Shown: positions 1 to 7,177 of the stretch, piece by piece
Position numbering within the stretch: position 1 is the stretch's first letter
Layout of the letters: the number at the start of each line of letters is the position of its first letter
Origin: Clostridia bacterium
GTDB taxonomy: Bacteria; Bacillota; Clostridia; TANB77; CAG-508
Reading direction: 5' to 3'
Length of the DNA: 28,866 bases
NCBI GenBank assembly: GCA_900754085.1
Contig: CAAEBO010000047.1
Location: 1-28,866 of the forward strand
Notes under the pieces: model-generated
The model's database searches: none
The model's input: the letters and a program-made list of their open reading frames with translations, nothing else
What the model was told of the DNA's origin: nothing
Position numbers and translations under genes: made by a program

Positions 1-215
1 GAATGTGGTGGGATAAAAGAAGAGCACAAAAAGGTGAATGGAGAATTAGCGAAGCAGGTTTATTTACATTAGTTTTATTAGGTGGTGGAATTGGTGGAAT
101 AATCGGAATGTATACATTTAGACATAAAACTAAAAAATTAAAATTTACAATAGGATTTCCTACAATTTTAATAACTGAAATTATTTTAGTAGTGTATTTT
201 TTTGTTATAAAATAA
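1..215 (+). CDS. DUF1294 family small membrane protein, C-terminal part
   Basis: The reading frame is open from the window edge, so the true start probably lies to the left and only the last 70 or so residues are seen. It begins with the DKRRAQKGEWRISE motif that typifies DUF1294. A hydrophobic glycine-rich segment follows (LLGGGIGGIIGMY), then FRHKTKK, and a final hydrophobic helix ending at TAA. The pattern of a basic motif between membrane helices and a short total length (about 85-90 residues in the family) fits. The function of DUF1294 proteins is not established; I infer an inner-membrane location from the helices. The ATG at position 3 is probably an internal methionine, because family members carry another membrane helix before the DKRRA motif. 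Confidence 0.75.
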   Translation, partial: MWWDKRRAQKGEWRISEAGLFTLVLLGGGIGGIIGMYTFRHKTKKLKFTIGFPTILITEIILVVYFFVIK

Positions 216-277
216 TATACATATATTTAATTAAAAAAATAAAGTTGTAAGAGTTAGGAAAAAATATATAACAATTA

Positions 278-306
278 TTGATTTTTAGTAAATAATATGA
301 TATAAG
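278..306 (+). promoter_or_regulatory. Candidate promoter of the T-box-glyQS unit
   Basis: TTGATT (278-283) and TATAAG (301-306) are separated by 17 bases. Transcription would start about 40 bases before the T-box stem I. It was found by eye in very AT-rich sequence, so the match could be chance. Confidence 0.4.
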
Positions 307-353
307 TATATAAATTTAATAAAGTGCAATGAAAAAGAAAAAATATTTATAAA

Positions 354-513
354 GCTTAAAGAGAATTAGTGGTTGGTGGAAACTAATAGCTGAATAATAT
401 GGGGAACTTTGGAGCATAATTATAACGAAGAGGATAATTAAATTATCAATTAGGGTGGAACCGCGGAATATAACTTTCGTCCCTAGCTAATAAGCTAGGT
501 GCGGAAGTTTTTG
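354..513 (+). promoter_or_regulatory. T-box leader, glycine-specific, upstream of glyQS
   Basis: The diagnostic T-box sequence AGGGTGGAACCGCG lies at 452-465, where the uncharged tRNA acceptor end pairs to form the antiterminator. A stem I is visible: GCTTAAAG at 354-361 can pair with CTTTGGAGC at 407-415, and the upper stem ATTAGT/ACTAAT encloses the GGTTGGTG segment. The 3' side of the specifier loop reads GGGGAA at 401-406. This offers GGG or GGA as the specifier codon, and both mean glycine, matching the gene downstream. By the known T-box mechanism, low charged tRNA-Gly should favour readthrough into glyQS. I cannot decide between GGA and GGG by eye. Confidence 0.93.
471..512 (+). terminator. 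T-box conditional terminator
   Basis: AACTTTCG-TCCCTAGCT pairs with AGCTAGG-TGCGGAAGTT, and five T residues follow (508-512). This is the terminator alternative to the antiterminator that uses the AGGGTGGAACCGCG segment. Confidence 0.9.
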
Positions 514-568
514 TATATAAAATAAAACCTTCTGGTACTTAGCAAATATAGTATTAGGAGGTTTTATT

Positions 569-1951
569 ATGTTAGATTCAATGGAAAAAATGGTAGCATT
601 ATGCAAATCAAGAGGATATGTATATCCAGGATCAGAAATTTATGGAGGACTTGCAAATACTTGGGATTATGGTCCATTAGGAGTAGAATTAAAAAACAAC
701 ATTAAAAAAATGTGGATGAAGAAATTTGTGCAAGAATGTAAGTACAATGTAGGACTAGATGCAGCAATTTTAATGAACCCTCAAACATGGGTAGCTTCAG
801 GACACGTAGGAGGTTTTTCAGATCCTTTAATAGATTGTAAAGAATGTAAAACAAGACATAGAGCAGATAAACTAATAGAGGAATGGGCACACGAACACGG
901 AAAAGATATGATAGCAGATGGTATGAGCGACCAAGAATTAATAGATTTTATAAATGAAAATAAAATACCATGTCCAGATTGCGGAAAAACAAATTTTACA
1001 GATATACGTAAGTTTAATCTAATGTTTAAAACATTCCAAGGAGTTACAGAAGATGCAAAATCTGAAATATATTTAAGACCAGAAACAGCACAAGGAATAT
1101 TTGTAAACTTTAAAAATGTATTAAGAACAACTAGAAAAAAATTACCTATGGGAATTGCTCAAATAGGAAAATCTTTTAGAAATGAAATAACACCAGGAAA
1201 TTTTACATTTAGAACAAGAGAATTTGAACAAATGGAATTAGAATTTTTCTGCAAACCAGGAACAGATTTAGAGTGGCATGAATATTGGAAAAATTTCTGC
1301 AAAGAATGGCTAATAAATTTAGGAATGAAAGAAGAAAACTTAAGATTAAGAGATCATTCTAAAGAAGAACTTTCACACTATAGTAATGCAACAACAGATA
1401 TAGAATTTGCATTCCCATTTGGATGGGGAGAATTATGGGGAATAGCAGACAGAACAGACTTCGACTTAAAATGTCATATGGAATGTTCAAAACAAGATAT
1501 GACTTATTTAGACGCAGAAACAGGAGAAAAATTTATTCCTTATTGTATAGAACCATCATTAGGTGCAGATAGAGTTGCTTTAGCATTTTTATGCAATAGT
1601 TATGAAGAAGAAGAAATAGCAGAAGGTGATACAAGAACAGTTTTACACTTACACCCAGCATTAGCACCATATAAAGTAGCAGTTCTTCCATTATCAAAGA
1701 AACTTTCAGAAAAAGCAGAAGAAGTATATGCAAACTTATCTAAGAAATTTATGTGTGATTACGACGAAGCAGGAAGCATAGGAAAAAGATATAGAAGAGA
1801 AGATGAAATAGGAACACCATATTGTATAACAGTAGATTTTGACACATTAGAAGACAACTGTGTAACAATAAGAGATAGAGATACAATGGAACAAATAAGA
1901 GTAAATATTAACGAATTAGAAAATTGGATATCAGAAAAAGTGGAATTCTAA
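569..1951 (+). CDS. glyQS: Glycyl-tRNA synthetase, dimeric (one-chain) class II type
   Basis: This enzyme charges tRNA-Gly with glycine using ATP in the cytoplasm. The 460-residue length fits the single-polypeptide alpha2 type rather than the alpha2beta2 GlyQ/GlyS type. Visible parts include the motif 1 region WDYGPLGVELKNN (32-44), four cysteines in CKEC (90-93) and CPDC (135-138) that look like a zinc-binding insert, RPETAQGIFVNF (170-181) and motif 2 around R204-E220 (FRNEITPGNFTFRTREFE). Motif 3 is GADRVALAF, with R335. The anticodon-binding domain runs from about residue 364 (APYKVAVLPL) to the end. The ATG is preceded by AGGAGG 8 bases upstream. It is the only gene behind the glycine T-box and ends before a terminator, so it is probably monocistronic. 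Confidence 0.97.
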   Translation: MLDSMEKMVALCKSRGYVYPGSEIYGGLANTWDYGPLGVELKNNIKKMWMKKFVQECKYNVGLDAAILMNPQTWVASGHVGGFSDPLIDCKECKTRHRADKLIEEWAHEHGKDMIADGMSDQELIDFINENKIPCPDCGKTNFTDIRKFNLMFKTFQGVTEDAKSEIYLRPETAQGIFVNFKNVLRTTRKKLPMGIAQIGKSFRNEITPGNFTFRTREFEQMELEFFCKPGTDLEWHEYWKNFCKEWLINLGMKEENLRLRDHSKEELSHYSNATTDIEFAFPFGWGELWGIADRTDFDLKCHMECSKQDMTYLDAETGEKFIPYCIEPSLGADRVALAFLCNSYEEEEIAEGDTRTVLHLHPALAPYKVAVLPLSKKLSEKAEEVYANLSKKFMCDYDEAGSIGKRYRREDEIGTPYCITVDFDTLEDNCVTIRDRDTMEQIRVNINELENWISEKVEF

Positions 1952-2003
1952 TTAAGATTTTGTTTCACACCAAGATTTGTGATGGATATAAAAATCCTAA
2001 TTA
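1949..2003 (+). repeat. Nested inverted repeat directly after the glyQS stop
   Basis: TAATTAAGATTTT (1949-1961, beginning at the stop codon) can pair with AAAATCCTAATTA (1991-2003) with one mismatch. Inside it TCACA (1965-1969) pairs with TGTGA (1978-1982). No T tract follows, so it is not a classical terminator; the classical one comes next. It may protect the mRNA 3' end or be a separate structured element. Confidence 0.45.
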
Positions 2004-2005
2004 AT

Positions 2006-2062
2006 AAAAAAATAGGTTTGAATGATTAATGCAAATATTAAACAAATTCAAGCCTATTTTTT
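2006..2062 (+). terminator. Rho-independent terminator after glyQS
   Basis: AAAATAGGTTTGAAT pairs with ATTCAAGCCTATTTT with one G-U pair. The loop is about 24 bases and the stem runs into six T residues. Flanking A and T tracts mean it could also act on the other strand, but no gene points towards it from the right. Confidence 0.8.
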
Positions 2063-2140
2063 ATTACTAAGATAAATTTTAGAATAAAAGAGTTGGAAAC
2101 AAAAAGAACATTCAAAAGTTTACAAAATAAATTAAAAAGG

Positions 2141-2168
2141 TTTACTAAAAAACATAAAGTGATATAAT
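2141..2168 (+). promoter_or_regulatory. Promoter of ppdK
   Basis: TTTACT (2141-2146) and a perfect TATAAT (2163-2168) are separated by 16 bases, ahead of the ppdK ribosome site. A housekeeping sigma promoter is likely. Confidence 0.65.
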
Positions 2169-2211
2169 ATTTGTATAAAATTGGATTCAAAAGATAAAGG
2201 AGAGAAAATAC

Positions 2212-4839
2212 ATGGAAGAAGACAAGAAATATGTATATTTATTTCAGGAAGGTAATGCAAAAATGAAAGATATTCTTGGTGGAAAGGGCGCAAACTTAGC
2301 CGAAATGACTAATTTGGGTTTACCAATTCCCCAAGGTTTTATTATTTCTGCAGAATGCTGTAATAAATATTATGAAGATGGAGAAAAAATTTCAGAAGAT
2401 ATAATTAAACAAATAGAAATAGCATTGTCTAAATTAGAAGAAATGACAGGTAAAAAGTTTGGAGATGTAAATAAACCTTTGTTAGTTTCTGTTCGTTCAG
2501 GAGCTAGAGTTTCTATGCCTGGTATGATGGATACAATATTGAATTTAGGAATTAATGATGAAACAGTAAAAACATTAGCTATAAAAAATAGAAGATTTGC
2601 TTATGATAGTTATAGAAGATTTATACAAATGTATAGTGATGTTGTAAAGGGAATTCCAAACAGTCTTTATGAAAAGGCAATAGATACAAAGAAAATGCAA
2701 AGGGGATTAGCCCAAGATATTGACATGGATGCAAACGATTTAGAAGATTTAGTAAAAGTGTTTAAAGGAATATACTATAATCAAACAGGTTCAGCATTTC
2801 CACAAGATGTTAAAAGTTTATTAATAGAATGTATAGAAGCAGTATTTAAATCTTGGAACAACGAAAGAGCTATAAAATATAGAAGATTAAATGATATACC
2901 TAGTGAGTGGGGAACAGCTGTAAATATTCAAATGATGGTATTTGGAAATATGGGAGATGACTGTGGAACTGGTGTAGCTTTTTCTAGAAATCCAGCTACT
3001 GGAGAGAACAAAATATATGGAGAATTTCTTATGAATGCACAAGGAGAAGATGTAGTAGCAGGAATAAGAACTCCTATGACTATAGATAAATTAGCTGAAA
3101 TGAATGAAGAAATATATAATGAATTTGTAAGAAGTGCAAAAAAATTAGAGAAACATTATAAAGATATGCAAGATTTAGAATTTACAATAGAACATGGTAA
3201 TTTATATATTTTGCAAACGAGAAATGGAAAAAGAACTGCTAAAGCAGCATTGCAAGTTGCTGTAGATTTAGTAGAAGAAGGATTAATAGATGAAAGAGAA
3301 GCAGTATTAAGAGTAGAGCCAAAACAATTAGAACAACTATTACATCCAACTTTTGATAAAGAAAAGCTAAAATATGCAAGGCAAATAGCACAAGGATTAG
3401 CAGCATCACCAGGATCTGCAACAGGTAAAGTTGTATTTACTGCAGAAAAAGCAATGAAATTATACAATGAAGGAGAAAAAGAGCTAATTTTAGTACGTTT
3501 AGAAACTTCTGCAAACGATATAGATGGAATGACTGTTTGTAAAGGTATACTAACAGTAAGAGGAGGAATGACATCACATGCAGCAGTAGTTGCAAGAGGA
3601 ATGGGAACTTGTTGCGTTGCAGGTTGCCAAGATATAGTTGTAAATGAAGAAGAAGGATATTTCGAATTACCAGATGGTGCAGAATATATGGAAGGAGATT
3701 ACATATCTTTAGATGGAGCCACAGGAAATGTTTATGACGGAAAAATAGATACAGTTCCTGCTTCTGTTTCAGGTAATTTCGAAAAGCTTATGAATTGGGC
3801 AGACCAATATAGAAGATTAAAAGTTAGAGCAAATGCAGATACACCAAAAGATGCAAAACAAGCTTATGAATTTGGAGCAGAAGGAATAGGTTTATGCAGA
3901 ACAGAGCATATGTTTTTTGCATCAGAAAGAATAAAAGCAATAAGAGAAATGATATTAGCCGAAACATTAGAACAAAGAAAAACAGCATTAAGTAAATTAT
4001 TACCAATGCAAAGAAATGACTTTGAAGAATTATATAAAGCAATGAATGGTTATACAGTAACAATTAGATTACTAGATCCACCATTGCACGAATTTTTACC
4101 AAAAAAAGATATAGAAATAGCAGAATTAGCAGAAGAGATGCACATAAAAGAAGAACAAATAAGAGAGAAAATTCAAAAATTAAGAGAATTTAATCCAATG
4201 ATGGGACATAGAGGATGTAGGTTAGATGTAACATATCCAGAAATTGCCCAAATGCAGACAAGAGCAATTATAGAAGCCGCAATAAATGTTAATAAAGAAG
4301 GAATGAATGTTATTCCAGAAATTATGATTCCACTAATAGGTGAATACAAAGAAATGAAATATGTAAAATCACTAGTAACAGAAACTGCAGATGAAATACT
4401 AAAGGAACAAAATATAGAAATGAGATATCATGTTGGAACAATGATAGAAATTCCTAGAGCAGCATTAACAGCAGATGAAATAGCAAAAGAAGCAGAATTC
4501 TTTTCATTTGGAACAAATGACTTAACACAAATGACATTTGGATTTAGTAGAGATGATGCAGGTAAATTTTTAAATGAATATTATTCTAAAAACATTTATG
4601 ATTTTGACCCATTTGCTACAATAGACAAAAAAGGTGTTGGGAAATTAATGAAAATAGCAGTAGAACTTGGAAGAAAAACAAGGCCAGACTTAAAAATAGG
4701 AATATGTGGCGAACATGGTGGGAATCCGGCATCAGTAGAATTTTGCAATATGCTTGGTTTAAATTATGTATCTTGCTCACCTTTCAGAGTACCTATTGCA
4801 AAATTGGCTGCAGCACAAGCTGTTATAAAAGAAAAATAG
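2212..4839 (+). CDS. ppdK: Pyruvate, phosphate dikinase
   Basis: PPDK interconverts PEP + AMP + PPi with pyruvate + ATP + Pi. The 875 residues match the family length (about 874). Domains in order: an ATP-grasp nucleotide domain opening with GGKGANLAEMT (23-33) and containing VSVRSGARVSMPGMMDT (93-108); the phosphohistidine swivel domain with GGMTSHAAVVARGMG, where H456 is the phosphocarrier and T454 the position phosphorylated by regulatory proteins in plants and some bacteria; and the C-terminal PEP/pyruvate barrel, including GLCRTEHMFF and ICGEHGGNP with catalytic C832. The start ATG follows AAAGGAGAG. In anaerobes PPDK can replace or reverse pyruvate kinase. With gap-pgk-tpi-gpm-eno nearby, a role in the last glycolytic step is a reasonable inference. 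No PPDK regulatory protein gene is seen in the window. Confidence 0.97.
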   Translation: MEEDKKYVYLFQEGNAKMKDILGGKGANLAEMTNLGLPIPQGFIISAECCNKYYEDGEKISEDIIKQIEIALSKLEEMTGKKFGDVNKPLLVSVRSGARVSMPGMMDTILNLGINDETVKTLAIKNRRFAYDSYRRFIQMYSDVVKGIPNSLYEKAIDTKKMQRGLAQDIDMDANDLEDLVKVFKGIYYNQTGSAFPQDVKSLLIECIEAVFKSWNNERAIKYRRLNDIPSEWGTAVNIQMMVFGNMGDDCGTGVAFSRNPATGENKIYGEFLMNAQGEDVVAGIRTPMTIDKLAEMNEEIYNEFVRSAKKLEKHYKDMQDLEFTIEHGNLYILQTRNGKRTAKAALQVAVDLVEEGLIDEREAVLRVEPKQLEQLLHPTFDKEKLKYARQIAQGLAASPGSATGKVVFTAEKAMKLYNEGEKELILVRLETSANDIDGMTVCKGILTVRGGMTSHAAVVARGMGTCCVAGCQDIVVNEEEGYFELPDGAEYMEGDYISLDGATGNVYDGKIDTVPASVSGNFEKLMNWADQYRRLKVRANADTPKDAKQAYEFGAEGIGLCRTEHMFFASERIKAIREMILAETLEQRKTALSKLLPMQRNDFEELYKAMNGYTVTIRLLDPPLHEFLPKKDIEIAELAEEMHIKEEQIREKIQKLREFNPMMGHRGCRLDVTYPEIAQMQTRAIIEAAINVNKEGMNVIPEIMIPLIGEYKEMKYVKSLVTETADEILKEQNIEMRYHVGTMIEIPRAALTADEIAKEAEFFSFGTNDLTQMTFGFSRDDAGKFLNEYYSKNIYDFDPFATIDKKGVGKLMKIAVELGRKTRPDLKIGICGEHGGNPASVEFCNMLGLNYVSCSPFRVPIAKLAAAQAVIKEK

Positions 4840-4855
4840 AAAATCAGGAGAATAA

Positions 4856-7150
4856 ATGGATTTACAAGAAATTCAAGATCAATTAGAATTAAATACTAAA
4901 ATTCAAGCAGATATAAAGAACATGGTAAAAGAAGTCTATTCAGACATATATTCCTTTTTAGGAGAGAGACAATTTAAAAAATGGTTAATAGATAGTCATG
5001 TTAAATCTATAGCAAGAAGGACTATATATCAGTCTTTAACAGAAAAAGAGGATAGATACTTAAAAGAAAGGAAAACTGTAATCGGATATAGAACAATTGA
5101 TAGCGAAAATAGAGATAAAATTGTATTAAGAAAAAAAAGTGGAGATAATAAATCTACAACAGCACACGAAACATTTCATGCATTGGTTGATGGATTAGGT
5201 GGTTTTAACATTTTCTTTGGAGAAGGACTTACTGAATTTTTAAGTAAAAACTTATACAATTCAACCTCTTATTCATATAAAGAAAATGTAGATGTAGTAT
5301 CTTTAGTGCATAGCATGTATTCTGACAAATTAATTAAGTATTTTTTAACACAAAGAGGAGGAACTTTTTTCTTTGATTTAACTAAAAATATAGATGACTT
5401 TTCTTCAAATATAATGCGAAATAGAAATATAGAAATAGAAGAACATTTTAAAAAATTTCACGACATGATTTATGAATTAGAAAAAAGTGACTATATAGGT
5501 GCTAAATTTCACTTAGACGAAGGAATAAATTTATTAATGTCCAATTATTATGTTTATACCAAAGCTAGGATAAAAAAATTAGAATATATAGAAGATGGAA
5601 AAGTAGATATTAATCGATTTACAGAAGAAATGGCAAAAGTATATGGAGAATGTAAAAAGTTAAATCCACAAGCTTGGAAATTTCAAGATTTAATAAATAT
5701 TTTAACAAGTGAATTAGTTGAAAATAGCCACTTATTAGTAGGTACAGGAGAAAGAAGAGAAAAATTAAAACAGACTATATGTAAAGAAATAAATGATGCT
5801 ATTAATATTAAATCAGCAAAATATTCCATAGGTTTAACTGCACAGGGAATAAGGGATATTTTACAAGATAAGGAGCCATATATAACACTAAATGCACATC
5901 CAGAAGAAAAATTAATAAATAAATTAATAGTTAACAGTTCTGAAGAATTAAATTTTGTAGATAAGGTAAAAATATTAGGAAATATTCAAAAAGCAGTAGG
6001 TATAAACCAGGAAAATCTAGCAGAAATATTAGAAAAAGAATGCAAAGAGAATGAAGAAAGAGAATTACCAGAAGAATTTTCGGCTAGATATAGTAGAACA
6101 ATTTTAAGTATAAATGATATAGAAGAAAAGCATAATAGGAACTATTCAACTCCAAGATATGTACAAGCAGATTTAAAATGTATGCCAAAAAAACGAGTAT
6201 ATTTAGAAGGAACAGAAATTGGAAAACTTTCTATGTTAGTAATAGATGATAAAACTGGAGAAGTAGATAGCTTAGATTTTAATAAATTTGGAGAGATATT
6301 ATCAGAAAAGGGAATATTTGTAAAACAATGCAATAATATAGAAGAAGATAAAAAGAATAATATACCAAAAGAACTTAAATATTATCAAAATGTATTTGAA
6401 ATATATTCTGCAGAAAACAAAGAATCTACATTTGTAGGATTTAATAATTTTTTAAATCCATTGAGAGTTGCAGATGGAATAAGTGTAAAAATAGTAAATG
6501 GAAAAATATATAGAGAAACTAAGTTTTTAGAGGATATAAAGGAAGAAACTTTGGCGGAAAATATATTTAAAAATATAGCAGAGAAAATAGAAGAAGAGCA
6601 ATATTCTAGTAGTGAAAAAGATATAAATATGAATACTATGTTTTATGATGATTTTATAGAAGAATATAATAGTGTAAAAGAAAAATTCCCAGGAATTGAT
6701 AAGAACGAAGAAGAGTTAGGATACTTAACTGAAAAGTTGGTAGATAAAACTTTTAAAATAGATAGTTTACCATATACAAAATTTAATGAAATTAATGAAT
6801 CGGTAAAAATTGTATATGAAGGCAAAAAAGAAAAAATTAAAACTAATTTTAAAGAATTTGCTAGAGCTAAGAGAGTAGGAGAAAATACAGATCATGTATT
6901 ATACTTAAGAGGAGTAATTAATAATGAAGTATTTGATATAAATGATATTTTAAATTCAGCAAGGGAACAAACAACAATTTTAAATAAAGGTCAAGAAACT
7001 ACTAAGACAGGAGAACTATTTTTAAAAAGTGTTATAGATAGAACAAAAGGAGTCACACGAACAAGTATGATACAAGGACAAATAGAGCAAATGCAATTGT
7101 TATCAAAAAATACACAAGAAAAAGATATAGAAATAGAAAAAGCATATTAG
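4856..7150 (+). CDS. Uncharacterised 764-residue protein with HExxH metallopeptidase-like motif
   Basis: I do not recognise this protein. It starts 16 bases after the ppdK stop with AGGAG in the gap and has no promoter of its own visible, so it is probably cotranscribed with ppdK. Near the N terminus is HETFH (104-108) in a helix-like setting (TTAHETFHALVDG). GEGLTEFLS follows, with E123 and E127 lying 14 and 18 residues beyond the second histidine. HExxH plus a downstream glutamate is the zinc ligand set of gluzincin (MA clan) peptidases, and EGLTEF resembles the EGxAEY motif of that group. No signal peptide or membrane helix is visible, so a cytoplasmic protein is likely. The remaining 600 or so residues are charged, lysine- and glutamate-rich and mostly helix-like, with no motif I know. 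The peptidase assignment is inference from two short motifs. Confidence 0.7.
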   Translation: MDLQEIQDQLELNTKIQADIKNMVKEVYSDIYSFLGERQFKKWLIDSHVKSIARRTIYQSLTEKEDRYLKERKTVIGYRTIDSENRDKIVLRKKSGDNKSTTAHETFHALVDGLGGFNIFFGEGLTEFLSKNLYNSTSYSYKENVDVVSLVHSMYSDKLIKYFLTQRGGTFFFDLTKNIDDFSSNIMRNRNIEIEEHFKKFHDMIYELEKSDYIGAKFHLDEGINLLMSNYYVYTKARIKKLEYIEDGKVDINRFTEEMAKVYGECKKLNPQAWKFQDLINILTSELVENSHLLVGTGERREKLKQTICKEINDAINIKSAKYSIGLTAQGIRDILQDKEPYITLNAHPEEKLINKLIVNSSEELNFVDKVKILGNIQKAVGINQENLAEILEKECKENEERELPEEFSARYSRTILSINDIEEKHNRNYSTPRYVQADLKCMPKKRVYLEGTEIGKLSMLVIDDKTGEVDSLDFNKFGEILSEKGIFVKQCNNIEEDKKNNIPKELKYYQNVFEIYSAENKESTFVGFNNFLNPLRVADGISVKIVNGKIYRETKFLEDIKEETLAENIFKNIAEKIEEEQYSSSEKDINMNTMFYDDFIEEYNSVKEKFPGIDKNEEELGYLTEKLVDKTFKIDSLPYTKFNEINESVKIVYEGKKEKIKTNFKEFARAKRVGENTDHVLYLRGVINNEVFDINDILNSAREQTTILNKGQETTKTGELFLKSVIDRTKGVTRTSMIQGQIEQMQLLSKNTQEKDIEIEKAY

Positions 7151-7174
7151 AATATATTCTAACATGCTTTTTCT
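7135..7174. terminator. Bidirectional terminator between convergent genes
   Basis: AGAAAAAGCATATTAGAATA and TATTCTAACATGCTTTTTCT form a near-perfect 20-base stem with almost no loop and A/T tracts on both sides. It overlaps the stop codon of the 764-residue gene (plus) and lies just past the end of lonB (minus), serving both. Confidence 0.85.
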
Positions 7175-7177
7175 TAA

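Noticed and set aside
354..513. Glycine riboswitch ahead of glyQS
   Set aside because: The AGGGTGGAACCGCG T-box sequence and the stem I/terminator layout identify a tRNA-sensing T-box instead.
3156..3467. Minus-strand open frame of about 100 codons inside ppdK
   Set aside because: It is a shadow of the strongly conserved PPDK frame, with no ribosome site or family match. The same applies to the other antisense frames within glyQS, dxs, gap, pgk, the scaffold gene and eno.
4704..4886. Plus-strand open frame of 60 codons spanning the end of ppdK
   Set aside because: It is out of frame with ppdK, lacks a ribosome site and is fully covered by ppdK and the start of the next gene.
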